Both the position numbers and the translations under genes were made by a program. From positions 124,001 through 188,000 of the forward strand of contig MARA01000015.1 of NCBI GenBank assembly GCA_001792895.1: a stretch of DNA of 64,000 nt, given 5' to 3'. Origin of the DNA: Lentinus brumalis. Taxonomy: Eukaryota; Basidiomycota; Agaricomycetes; Polyporales; Polyporaceae. The stretch's first letter is position 1. Every line of letters starts with the position of its first letter. Below the pieces are notes generated by a model. The model ran no database searches. It was not told where the DNA came from and worked only from the letters and a program-made list of their open reading frames with translations. Shown in pieces: positions 21,834 through 32,617 of the stretch.

Positions 21834-23240
21834 TCAAAACAGCGCGGCGTTGGCATCGGTTCCCGGCTCGACGTCGAGTACAGGTGCGGGCTGGAAGAGC
21901 ACTTAGTCGGTATACGTTGCATCTCGGTCAAGGCACTTACGTTTATTCCGTCAACGAATACTGCGATGATATCCCGGTCGTGGAGCTTTGGTAATTTGTT
22001 CCTTATCACGGCCAGAAAAGGCTCCGTGAGAGCTAGTCCCTCCTCCGGGACGGCCCGTTCTTTGAAATATTGCACTTGAAGCATCACCGACTGAAGCCCT
22101 TTGAATAGCTCAGGAGGTAGAGCCACATCGAGAGCTTCTAAACCTTCGAGCTCAAGAGGCTCCGGTGGGCCATCGTAATGAACACTGATGTTGAGTACTG
22201 CAAGCTGCGTTGGACAAGGAAGGGAGCGCACAAGTCTCTCCATCTGGACCCAGGTCTCCGGCTGGATAGACGAGTAAAAGAGCAGGCTGAGGTACGTTAG
22301 GCTTGTGAGGGTGCAGAAAAACCGTTCGAGCTCTGTTCATATAAGTAAGCTCAGCTAACGATCAGGGATGCGAGAAAACAGAGGAGATTGACTGACCCGG
22401 TAGATCGCGGCTTTCACCAACACCGATCTCCAATCTCCGTAAAACTCGTCCGAAGCGAAACAAGGACAGACCGAAGGTCGCCATGCATCCGATCTGGGGG
22501 CCAAGCGTGGAGTCAACTGTGGCCTGCAGATGAAGTAGCGATGATGATGTCGCCGTCTCCGACAACCAAGCTACGAACTGCTGAGCACGACGTCGATCAG
22601 GAGCATCGGGACCCCATACGACAATCACCGATAACAGGGCTGGCCGACCGACAATGGAGGCACCATGCGAAAGGTGAGGAGAGAGGCCCGCCGGAGGGTC
22701 TGGCCATGATGGTCTCGAAAGCATGAGATTGGCCAAGGAGGGTAGTAAGGTGAGAGTGCGACGAAAAGCTCCAAAGGATGGAAATTCGTCGTGACTGATC
22801 ATCAATGTCTGTATCGATGAGAACCGGGATATGGCCACGAAGGAACGGGGGTGAGATAAGAATACCTCGACGCCCCCGTAAAGGAAGTGCATTAATGTGA
22901 CATTGGGAAGATGTCCGGCGAATTCAAGCACGAACGACCTGCAATTTAATGCAGGACTGTCCGGGTGCATGATATTCACTGTGCGGACAGACAGGAGATT
23001 GATCCTCATCTTCTCCGAGTGCAACACCCGGGATACGAGTAGATCGTACCGTGCTGAGCGATCAATTTGTATTTCCCGGAAGAGGTGGTGCCGGCTGGCG
23101 GGCAGCCATGCACTGCAGACCAAACAGCAGCTGAGCAGGGTCTGGGTGGCCACGAGCACCCCCTTGTCCCACTCCCGGTAGCACACAACTGGGATCCATG
23201 CGATGATTTCGTCTGTCAGCTCCAATGGGAATGTAGGCAT
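21834..23240 (-). CDS. F-box-like protein, intact copy (module D)
   Basis: Exons 23240..22397, 22332..21941 and 21890..21834 encode 430 aa. Introns of 64 nt (GTCAGT...AACAG, phase 1) and 50 nt (GTAAGT...TCCAG, phase 0) sit exactly where the paralogs have theirs. The N-terminal motif is MPTFPLELTDEIIAWIP, then LLSCCLVCSAWLPASRHHLF. The body shows HLPNVTLMHF, LPSLANLMLSRPSW, RRRAQQFVAWLSETATSSSL and ELERFF at the exon 2 start. Compared with the 951 copy, a longer loop (CYREWDKGVLVAT) precedes the SLVCSAW helix. The likely role is substrate adaptor of an SCF E3 ligase. The tail spells LDVEPGTDANAALF, overlapping antisense EthD remnants. Confidence 0.82.
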
Positions 23241-23689
23241 GTCCTAGAGATACATCATCATCCAAATCAGCTCCGGCTTGATCTCGCGATCACTACGACA
23301 GTACTGAGTACGACAGTACTGAGTACTCACCGGTAACTAGCAGTCAACAAGTAGTCGTACAACAGTGGGCGTGCTGAATTCAGGCGCGGAGCAATCGATG
23401 GCCTCGGAGTCGTTACCGTGAGATGGCACACGTGAACGTGGAACACTGCCTGGGCGGTAAATGCGAGCAAAGACGCGGAGTGAGCGTGAACAAGAGTAGC
23501 GAGCAATCTGAGTTCGTAACATGAATTTGGATATACATCAACAGCACGGAGATAACGAGGAGCAGGGACAGACACGCATCTCTAACACCGCAGCACCGTC
23601 TTCAAACCCTGCCACCACTTCCCGCCACCATTGTGACCCAACATGACTATCTCCACACGGTGAGCTCGGCCACCTCGCTATCAGACAAG
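23241..23689. other. Spacer upstream of F-box copy D
   Basis: Contains a short tandem duplicate (ACGACAGTACTGAGT twice at about 23294-23324) and no coding sequence. By position it should be the F-box promoter region. Confidence 0.35.
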
Positions 23690-23950
23690 TGCCGACAAGA
23701 TATCTGATGTTATGATGTGCTCGCCCCACTCGACATCGGCGCAGGACTCGGTGTCCGCGTCGTCATCTCCGCCTCCACCTGGATTGTAGCAGCCGACATA
23801 TAGGGCTCGAGTGTCAGACCGGAAGTGGAAGTGGATATACGATCTATGCGGAGTACCTCCGTGTCGACATCGGGGTCGGCGGCGAGTGCGGTACGGACCA
23901 GCGACAACACCAAGGTCTCGAGGCTCGGATAGGAACCGCGGCGTATCCTG
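23690..23950 (-). pseudogene. Membrane-protein C-terminal tail fragment (module D)
   Basis: The minus-strand frame 23913-23710 reads DPDVDTEVLRIDRISTSTSG and EVEAEMTTRTPSPAPMSSGA-like segments. It matches the tail of the 40985-42035 gene (RLSTSTSG, EVEVTTRTPSPAPTSS). Only the tail remains; the transmembrane exon is absent. It sits 5' of and codirectional with F-box copy D, reproducing the module order. Confidence 0.55.
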
Positions 23951-24420
23951 CACTCCGAGAGGCTCGAGCTGGCGGAGCGGAGAATGTACCAGCCGGTTGT
24001 GAGGGAGTCGTATCAGGTTTCCACTTCAATGGGAGGGCGATAGCAGTAGCGATGTCATGGATGATGGTGCGCTCGTATGGGGTGAGCCCGCGAAACAGAT
24101 GACGGTGGTCGAGGTCGAGGTGAAGATGTTCGCGACAGGCGACTGCCCTTCCATGTACCCGCCAGCGATGGGTTCGGAGCCGGCGAGTCGTGCTGGATTA
24201 GGTGGTCGCGGCAATGGTGTAAATCACGACGGACTTGGTGTGAGAGACACGCACGGCAACCTCGTGGGCAGATGCGGTGAGAGGTATCGTGCGCTGCACG
24301 AGTTGGGCGGATGGAGGTGCTGAGGGAGGACCGAGTGACAGAGCCTATGATACGTGGCTTCAGGAAAGCACAGTGCAGGGTAGATCCTCGACGACGCGTA
24401 CGAGTACAGTCTTACACTGT
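23951..24420 (+). pseudogene. EthD-domain protein fragment (module E)
   Basis: Pieces of the module EthD in order: LELAERRMYQPVV near 23.96 kb (compare LELMERRVYEPVA), EPAKQMTVVEVEVKMFA at about 24.09 kb, and YRALHELGGW at 24.28 kb, with large internal deletions and stops. It converges on F-box pseudogene E and abuts the membrane-protein fragment of module D, so modules D and E are joined head to tail. Confidence 0.62.
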
Positions 24421-24428
24421 AAGAGCAG

Positions 24429-25743
24429 TTAGTTGATAAACGGTACATCTCGGTCTTGGCACTCACTTTCTAATACCTGTAAGCGGATACTTCGACAATA
24501 TTCCGCGCGAACAGCTCTGGTAATTTGTTCTTGATCACAGTCCGTGAGAGCTGATCCCTTCTCCAGGTCACTCCGTCCTTTGTAGGAGCTTACATGAAGC
24601 TTCACCGTCTGAAGCGCCTGAAATAGCTCGAGCCGTAGAGCCGCATCGAGAGCTTCCAGACCATCGAACTTTGCAAGCTCGAGCGGAAAGCGGGTGAATC
24701 CAACACCGATGTATAGTTCCACGAGATGTGTTGGACAAGGAAGAGAGTGCGCGAGTCTCTCCAAGTGGACCCAGATATCAGGCTCGATAGCACTTTCGAT
24801 GCCCAGGCGAAGAACCTCGAGGTTTGTAATAGTGCAGAAAAACCGTTCGAGCTCTATCAAGAGGATCTCAGCTAACGATCAGGGATGTGAGAAGACGAAG
24901 GGAAACTTGACTGACCTCGATCGCGGCTTTCACCAATCTCGATGTCCAATGTGCGTAAACCTCGTCCGAAGCAAAACAAGGATGGACCAAAGGTCGCCAT
25001 GTTTTCGATCTTGACATGCTTCCAGTTATGGACTCTGACCCTCAGATCAAGTAGCGATGACGATGTGGGCGTCTTCGAGAACCAAGTCATGAACTGTTGA
25101 GCACGACGTCGACCAGGAGGATGGTGTTCCATCGTAATGTTCAAAGCTAACAGGGCTGGCCGACGGACGGTAGATACACCATGGGAGGGGTGAGGGGAGA
25201 GGTCGGTCGCAGGGTCTGGCCATGATGGTCTAAAAAACTCCAGATTGTCCAAGGAGGGTAAAGAGGTGAGGGTCCGACGAACCGCTCCGAAAGAAGGAAA
25301 TTTACAGCGGGAGATCGACAATGATTGCACCAATGAGAACCGGGACATGGCGACCTGGGAGGTGGGATGAGACAAGAATGCCTCGACACTCGCATCATAG
25401 AAAGCCATATACTTCACATTGGGAAGATGGCCTGCGAATTCGAGCATGGACGGTCTCCCGAAGGAAGAAGCAGCCGGGTCACTGCCAAAAAGCTCTACTA
25501 TGCGGACAGACAGGAGATTGATGCTCATCTTCTCCGAGCGCAAAACCCGGGATACGAGTAGATCATACCGTTCTGCGGTATCAATCTTGAGCGTCCCAAG
25601 AGCCAGTGCCGGCTGGCAGGCAGCCATGCGCTGCAGACCAAAGAGCAGCTGAGCAGGGCGCGGTACATGTCGCTGAATCGGTCACAAACAACCGGGATCC
25701 ATGCGATGATCTCGTCGGTCAGCTCCGTTGGGAACGTGGGCAT
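24429..25743 (-). pseudogene. F-box-like gene with two frameshifts (module E)
   Basis: The start MPTFPTELTDEIIAWIPVVC is intact and the F-box reads CSLVCSAWLPASRHW. One base is missing at about 25600 relative to the paralogs, and the frame then shifts to GTLKIDTAERYDLLVSRVLR and stays open to about 24.9 kb. Exon 2 begins ELERFFCTITNLEVL after the conserved phase-1 intron. A second deletion near 24545, in the segment equivalent to ALTESMLSVIKNKLPEL of copy G, shifts the frame again. The body is otherwise well preserved. As read it cannot make a full-length protein. It is the closest relative of the 39195-40539 copy by shared words (ALDAALRLELFQALQTVK). Confidence 0.75.
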
Positions 25744-25799
25744 GTGCTACAGATGGCCCATCCATGTCAGCTCCGGCGTGACCTTGGGATAGCTATGAC

Positions 25800-27050
25800 A
25801 GAATTCAGTACTCACCAGGAAGACGTTGGTGTACAACGTTTGGCGTCCTGAGTTCCAGGCGCAGATGGCGCAGATTTGAGGGAGAGGGGCAGCGTCCGGG
25901 ATGAGGAGCGATCGATGGCCACATCGACCGTAATATGACATGCACGTGGGCTGCGGTCCGCACTGCCTGCCTGCGTGAGTTGACCGCCCAAAGCTGATAT
26001 GGGATGCGGTGAAGACGCGCACAGATACAGAGGGAACGCACGTAACGAGCGATTTGAGTTCCTAGTACACGAATACATCCACAGTAAGAAAGCAATGACG
26101 AGCGGGACAGACGAAACCCTACCGGACTGTTGTCGCACGACCAGCTCCGTCTCTTCCCTGTCCGACGAGTGTCAAGAGGATACCCGCCCGCCTTGATTCG
26201 TGCTCGCGCACTCGGCATCGGCTCACGACTGGATGTGCGGGTGGTCATCGCCGGCCTCAACTCCACCTCCGTCGGTGCGGCTAGCTTTGGAGTATCAGAC
26301 CGGAGACGGCCGTGGAAGGACAGGGGATGCATGCAGAGAGTGTCCGCGTCCACTGCGGGTGCAGGGTGTGCATTCGGCTCTACATGAGCGTCGACACGTC
26401 GCTGAGCACGTCCGAGAGGGTAGCGCGCGACGGCCCGGACGTGTCCGTCGAGCCGCATGCGTTTTTGAACGGGAATGGGGATGTCTACCAGATACCGCTG
26501 TACTGTGCGGAGACTCCGGGGTATGAGAGATCGAAGACGAGCGAATGGTAGGAAAGGTGCGACAGTCCATGAGCTGCACATGCCGGAGAGCCGTCGTCAG
26601 TCGAGTCCTGCTGGTGAAGGTGAGCATACTCACCGAGGTCCGATATCCTCGTCTCGCTCGCCGCCGCTCATATCCACTCCATCTGCTCGCGAGTCTCCGC
26701 CCCGCATCATGCGCATCGCCATGTCGAGCCCTAAGGACGTTGGGCTCCCGAATAAGTATTCCGCTTCGCATCAGTCACACCTAGAATGGTTGCCAGCGAG
26801 TCTGGTTCTGGTGATCGCGGAGACCGCTGGAGAGCTGGGCGCGGATGGGGATGGCGTCGCGCCTCGTGTATTGTGTCGCGCCGGACAGTCCTGAACGGAG
26901 CCAGAGTGGACTTGATGTGGATATAGGCCCGAGACAGTGCTCGAGAATGGCAGGCAAGGAGGGCAGGGGCTTGATACGCAATCGAGGCCATGACATCCCA
27001 GTGAAGGAAAGACGCGGGAAGGGATAATGACTACTGTCGTCCAGTCCCCG
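25800..27050 (-). pseudogene. Membrane-protein gene, decayed copy (module E)
   Basis: Disjoint minus-strand frames match the membrane-protein family in order: a Ser/Pro-rich part near 26.85 kb, a juxtamembrane-like GDAHDAGRR segment near 26.7 kb, then tail pieces (MTTRTSSREPMPSARA near 26.2 kb, and an EGVRISS-like position before CDNSPVG). The transmembrane segment is not recognisable. It lies 5' of and codirectional with F-box copy E. Individual boundaries are approximate. Confidence 0.45.
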
Positions 27051-28200
27051 GGTAGCCTCGTTGCATAGGGATGTCGGCGGGTCTGTCCAGGTGTCAACAG
27101 AAGAAGCGAAAATCGAAGATATTAAACGAGGAGGATGTCGCAGTGAATGACGGTCAAGCTGGGATGGTCTGTTCGAACGTAGTCTGGGTGTATCTTCGAT
27201 GTCGAGAGGTTGATACCATGGCCCGCAGAGCTGGTACGGAGCCCTGAACATTGCCGATGGCGATCCGACTTTGGACACGGAGGAAGATTACGCACCTGTG
27301 TTTGTGTCCTCAGACATGAGCTCTGCATCCCCCTGCATCTCTTCCTTTTCTGCCCGCAGCGTAATCTCCGGATCCACGCACGAGGATATGTGCCGGTTGC
27401 TGTGATACGTTCCGGCTGGTAGGTGATGCAGACGGCGGCGCGGACTGAGATCGTTTCGCGAAGAAGTAGGAAGCAGGTGCACGAATGACGCAGTCCGCTG
27501 TAGTGCCGATGCGGGCAGTCGTAGTCGTATGACGGACCTCGTGAGAAGCTCTCACCAGAGTGACGGACGTCAGAGAAGCCGAGTGCATGTTTGTCTACCG
27601 ACAGCGCAGCGTGTTCTATTCATCCCGTGTAGTGTAGCCGTATCGAAGAGAACACATTGGAAAGCAAGAAGTGACTAGTTGGACGAGAGCAAGATGCATG
27701 GGCGGTTGCGCAGGCGCGACCAACGCGCCCACGTGGCCCGCCCGTCGCAAAGTCCGAGTCGCGTCTCTCCTTCTGCCAGACGCGTACGCGCGTAGCCCTC
27801 GCCCGAGACCGCGATATCCCCTACCTCTTGTCGAGACTGAAAGCTATCTAGTCTAGGTGGCGATTGAGAAGACATGGCCGCTTGCAAGGGTATGACCTAC
27901 TTACTCGACTACCGGTACGTACTCAGATTGGTCCTCAGGCCCAGTGAGAATCGGGCCTATTCCCAACGATTACCATGTATTATAAGCTATGCTGTACACT
28001 TGAATAGTCCGTAATAGATCCGCCCAGACGACAAAACAAAATTGTCCCTGTTTTATAGACCTCCATACATGGTTCCAACCCGCCCGAAGATGAGCAGATC
28101 TATTACGCTCTACTTGACTGTACTTGTGTGTATGCAGGAATGGGATAATAGATTCACCCATATCGCAGTACATGAACCCATATGCATATAGCTATGCCCA
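27051..28200. other. Spacer left of the transposon region
   Basis: No supported gene. The last part (27900-28200) is noticeably more AT-rich than its surroundings. Confidence 0.35.
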
Positions 28201-28244
28201 TAAACCCTCCCGCTTCCCCACTCGCCGCGTTCGCGACCACCTGT

Positions 28245-28585
28245 GCCGCGCGCGAGTGCCGTGCCCGTGAGGTCCTCCGCCGCGCGCGAGTGCCGTGCTC
28301 GTGAGGTCCGCCGCCGCGCGCCAGTGCCGTGCTCGTGAGGTCCTCCGCCGCGCGCGAGTGCCGTGCTCGTGAGGTCCGCCGCCGCGCGTGAGTGTCGTGC
28401 TCGTGAGGTCCTCCGCCAAGAAGAGTGTCGTGCCCGTGAGGTCCTCCGCCGCGCGTGAGTGTCGTGCTCAGCGCGCGAGTGCCGTGCTCGTGAAGTCCGT
28501 CACCAAGAAGAGTGTTGTGCTCGTGAAGTCCTCCGCCGCGCGCGAGTGCCGTGCTCGTGAGGTCTGTCGCCAAGAAAAGTGTTGC
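28245..28585. repeat. 34-bp minisatellite array, left, inverted relative to right array
   Basis: About ten imperfect units of the pattern GCCGCGCGCGAGTGCCGTGC + TCGTGAGGTCCTCC. Some units have an AAGAAGAGTG variant in place of GCGCGCGAGTG. The same unit occurs in reverse complement at 32135-32388. The long open frames crossing the array are products of the repeat, not genes. Confidence 0.9.
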
Positions 28586-28785
28586 CTGAGTTCCAGAGGT
28601 GCAGAGGATGTAGCCGCCAAGAAGCTTGCATGCAAGAAGGGGCAGCGGGTATCCACCCAGCCGTTGCAGTGTTCGATCTGCAGGCCGACGCGTTGGCTGT
28701 GGTTCTCTAGAAAGTTGTGATACGTACCTATGCAGTGTTGTGCAAGCTGTACCATTTCTACCGAGGCGGTCAGCATGGTGCACAT

Positions 28786-31038
28786 TCATAACGCAGGAAT
28801 ATTAACCTGGCGTTTCCGGTGATCCATTGTCTTGTACCACTCCTCGAAGATGTCCTCGGTACCGCCATCATTGACACATACCCACAGCCGGGCAATGCGT
28901 CCCCTTCCAGACAGATCTGTAATGCCTCCTGGCGCACTCTGATAACAAATGTTTACGTACTTGGGCTTGTCGTTGACCTCAACGGGTGGTGGCCAAACCT
29001 TAGGCAGCGCTGCCTTCGACGAGGATGCAGCCTTTGATCTGGTCTTGCCCTTCGGGGCGATTCTGTCGCCTCCAGGCAAAGCGGTATCCTCGGAGACCGG
29101 GCCTGTGTCTGCCGCAGAACCGCGTGGAAGCTGCTGCGTGTGTGCCGGACCTCCGTTTGTCGCAGGTCCAGGGTCCTTGTCCCACATGCTGATACTACGC
29201 CCACAATGTCAGACTGACGATCCAGTGCACAAGATCTCACACTTACAGAGGGTTTCGTATCTAACGATATTGTCAGCCGCATGCGTGAGACCAATATTCA
29301 TGCAACATACCGTGGCAACCGCGGGGACCGTCGTAGGAGCTGGTGGAGTGTCGGGCGCAGTCGAGCTGGATGGATTCTCGTGGACAGGGGACAGGGCAGC
29401 CTCGCTCGACGATGCCGGCGTGCCAGCGATGTCGATCCGCATGCGTTTGGTTTGGGGTTCGTGGAGCACATCGTCGCTATGAGTGTCAGTGTGGGATCCC
29501 GAGGGCCCTGCTGACAGGGACCGCTTGCGTGATCCGGAAGCGGCCAACGGTGACGGGGAGTGGGGATGGATGTCGGAGTCCTCGGGGGCATCTGGAAGAG
29601 TGCCCCCTCCAGCGATGGCGAGACCCGAGCCCCGCTCGCCTCAGTCTCTTGATCTCCTGCGCGATGCTCATTGACGCACTCAGTCAGTGGAGAGCTGGTG
29701 ATGCACGTACCATCATCCCGGGCCTTCCCTTTGCCTTTGTCAGTCTTCTTGTCATCGTTCTTCTTCTTCTTCTTCCTCTTCTCCACGTCCGAGACAATCT
29801 TGTCCTTGTCCTTGATGAGTTCCGCCCCTAGAGCGCGCTTCCGAGCGAGAGCTTCGAACTGCGCGCGGCGTTCCTGCTTGAAGCTGGGATAGCCATGGAC
29901 GCAGATCCACTCAAGCTTCCAGTGGTTGTCTGCAAGTGCCAGTTCCGGGAATCTTGCATACATGTACCTGTAGAACTCCTCAATGAGCTCCGTGTTCGCA
30001 CCGTATCGCCACGTCTCCGGGGCGCGGCCATTGTCGAGTGCCGTCTGCCACCAGCAGCGCCCGGTAGCTCTGATGTAATCAGCACGCTCGTTAGTGATCG
30101 GAATGCCCCATACGTCCGTGACAAAAGGGAGGCTGAGTTTAGCCTCGCCGTCAGCGAGCGCGTCCTTGCGAGGGCGTCCTCGCATGGCCTTCGAGGTGCG
30201 GCCTGGCACCGTGACTGCGTTCGTCTTCAGATGGTCCAGGTATTGCTGGCGTGTGAAGTATGGAACCTGCGACAGCGTTGTCAGTTGGAATGTCAGCGTG
30301 AGGTGCAACATACGGACACGTGGATAGTTCTCCTGTCTGCGCGGGAGCACCAGGTATAGCCCATTCAGTCCGACCTCCGGAAATTGGAGCGAGAGGTCCG
30401 GATAGATGGGCTTCCCATCTGGACCCATCGTTGCTGGAGGAACAGCGGGAGTGGTAGGAGCTGGTGGTGGGCCCATGGGCACAGGCTGCACGAAGGGCGC
30501 CAGGGACATGGGCACTACGACAACATGAGTCAGCACGGTCCTGCATGATGCGGAATGTGCATACCTCCATGTGGCAATATACCTCCACCTGATGCAATAT
30601 GCATCCCCATTGGCATCGCGGTGGCGTTTGACGCGTGGGATCTGCGAGATCGTCGGGTGCATACATGCGCATATATGCACCCATAGGTCCCACTCACTGA
30701 GTTTGGGTGTTTGCTTGTCTGATTGGGATGGTGAGACGACATGTTGCATCAATGAGATGCCATATAATACGCACAATGTTTGATACCACAGCTGCTTCAT
30801 GTCGTGCAGCTCGTTCACCACCCGAGCATATTCTTGCTCGCTGGGTGGAAGGGAGGTCGCCTGCTCATGTCAACATAACCAGATGTTCATCTCACAGCTC
30901 GAAACTCACCTGGTAGGGAGACGATTGTCTTGCCATGCTCGGCGAGAAGTCCGAGGACGGTCCTGCAATATCACTTGGGATCCCGGGCGAGCTTGCACCC
31001 TGCACGAAGTCGCGCAACGGCGAGCTTGATCCGGACAT
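28786..31038 (-). CDS. Transposon accessory protein, multi-exon
   Basis: Starts at ATG 31038 (MSGSSSPLRDFVQGASS). Exon 1 is 31038..30910 and exon 2 begins at 30860 (ATSLPPSEQEYARVVNELHD). Further introns have GTGCGT/GTATGC donors near 30.75 and 30.56 kb and GTGTCC near 30.31 kb. A long exon then encodes PDGKPIYPDLSLQFPEVGL, a basic PGRTSKAMRGRPRKDALADG, GIPITNERADYIRATGRCWW, PETWRYGANTELIEEFYRYM and NHWKLEWICVHGYPSF. A Lys-rich tract (KRKKKKKNDDKK) and Ser/Pro-rich exons follow, and the last exon has VNICYQSAPGGITDLSGRGR and IFEEWYKTMDHRKRQ. The AT-hook-like GRPRK and Lys tract fit a DNA-binding partner of the transposase. Splice sites beyond exon 2 are approximate. Confidence 0.55.
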
Positions 31039-31270
31039 ATGTGTTCCATCGCGTTGAGCATACATGGGAGAGCGAGCGAGCAAGTGAGTAGGTGGTGGTG
31101 GTAGGAGGAAGATACAGGCTAGCCATGGCGTGCGACGCGTCGCGTCCAAAAGACGCGCCGGGTCATGTGATCGCAAGACTTGTCGTGTTTCGCGCGTCGC
31201 GCGTCGTGCCTTGCACCCTGCATCCTCTCCTGCCTCCCTCCACCACCTGCACACAGTCTCCCTACGAACG

Positions 31271-31843
31271 ATGTCTGTCCCTCCTGTTGACTGGCTTCTC
31301 GACGCGTCTGAGCTGGATAAGAGGCTGTCCACTCTCGGTTTACCACCGCGGCGACTCGCGATGATCGACGCACTACAAGAACTTGCCCGGGAATCGGCTC
31401 ACATGGCATGCTTCCTCGCTGGACCGGGAGGAGACGAGGCGTTGGACTACGATATAGTGGAAGGGGAGATGATTACGGGGATGCAGGGGTTCACGGGCAC
31501 CTTGCAGAAGGTGTTGCATTGGAAGGATTACGGGGATGTCAAGCAGGAGCCCATTTCTCCGTGGTTCGGTGCGGTCAGCTCCCCCACCTCTACCCCCATC
31601 TCGACCTCCAATTCATCTCGCGAGTCAAGCCCTCTCCCTTCGAGCAACAGCGCAGACAACAGCTCACTATATGCGTCCGGCTCCCCAACGGCAGACACTG
31701 GCTTGCCCTCGCACGCGGAGGTGTTCGCTAGCATCGCTGCAAACCTCTCGGACAACCTTGAGGCACCTCTCCTCGGTGTCCTCAAAGAGCCCTCGCCAGG
31801 CAGCTCGCGCCTCTTCTCCTGGACGACCCCTCCGGAGCACTAG
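31271..31843 (+). CDS. Hypothetical protein in the transposon region
   Basis: 190 codons from MSVPPVDWLLDASELDKRL. A helical N-terminal half (LAMIDALQELARESAHMACF, MQGFTGTLQKVLHW) is followed by a Ser/Pro-rich half (SSPTSTPISTSNSSRESSPL). It is divergent from the accessory gene, 233 bp away, so they may share a promoter. After the stop, an adjacent frame stays coding-like to about 32.06 kb (LADDEPLTRALTAEVHTCL, then ARSPGRTSTHAKKTCLWPSE). Either an intron starting at a GT in the last 70 bp is spliced out or a frameshift truncates the product. No family recognised. It may be a third element-encoded protein or a captured host gene. Confidence 0.45.
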   Translation: MSVPPVDWLLDASELDKRLSTLGLPPRRLAMIDALQELARESAHMACFLAGPGGDEALDYDIVEGEMITGMQGFTGTLQKVLHWKDYGDVKQEPISPWFGAVSSPTSTPISTSNSSRESSPLPSSNSADNSSLYASGSPTADTGLPSHAEVFASIAANLSDNLEAPLLGVLKEPSPGSSRLFSWTTPPEH

Positions 31844-32134
31844 CAGACGATGAGCCGCTCACTCGCGCTCTCACTGCCGAAGTCCACACTTGTCTTAGTG
31901 CCCATCAGCAATTTGGCACCACCGCATCGCCGGTTACTGATGCAGAGGCTCCCGCCTCCTCCCGCCTCCACACCAAGCGTGTTCGCTCTGCGCGTTCACC
32001 CGGGCGCACTTCCACTCATGCCAAGAAGACCTGCTTGTGGCCTTCAGAGGCCGAGTGAACATCCGCGCACTGGGCGGAATCTTTCTTGGAAGTTCTGGCT
32101 TGCTACATGATCCACATTTCTTGACGACCATCAT

Positions 32135-32388
32135 CCTCACGAGCACGACACTCACGCGCGGCGGAGGACCTCACGAGCACGACACTCACGCGCGGCGGCG
32201 GACCTCACGAGCACGGCACTCGCGCGCGGCGGAGGACCTCACGAGCACAGCACTCGCGCGCGGCGGAGGACCTCACGGGCACGGCACTCGCGCGCGGCGG
32301 AGGACTTCACGAGCACGGCACTGGCTCGCGGCGGAGGACTTCACGAGCATGGCACTCGCGCGCGGCGGAGGACCTCACGAGCATGGCT
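32135..32388. repeat. 34-bp minisatellite array, right
   Basis: Seven full units plus half a unit, each CCTCACGAGCACGGCACTCG + CGCGCGGCGGAGGA with few variants. The period is exactly 34 bp (32135 to 32373 is 7 x 34). It is the reverse complement of the array at 28245-28585. Confidence 0.92.
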
Positions 32389-32617
32389 GGTTACGGACAC
32401 AATAAGTATTCAGATTGCAAGAAGACCCGGACTGTACAATGTGTGTATGATTTGATGTACGCCGGTGGACAACGGCTGGAAGTACATGAGAGGGAAAGAG
32501 TTCATAGCAGCAATCATGTGTGTGTTATAAGAGTAATCAGGCGAGAGCTAGAAGTACATGAGAGTGAACGCGTGCATAGAAGCTAGAAGTACAAAGTACC
32601 ATTCAGCAGGGTCATAC
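32389..32617. other. Short spacer with AGAAGTACATGAGA repeats
   Basis: Contains two near-identical copies of GAAGTACATGAGAGNGAA about 70 bp apart (about 32480 and 32550), and a third partial copy at 32584. No coding sequence. Confidence 0.5.

Noticed and set aside
28154..28789. 211-codon minus-strand frame rich in HEHGTRARRRTSRARH words (also 32037-32405 plus)
   Set aside because: It is the translation of the 34-bp minisatellite; a 34-bp period rotates through three frames and produces open but meaningless peptides.
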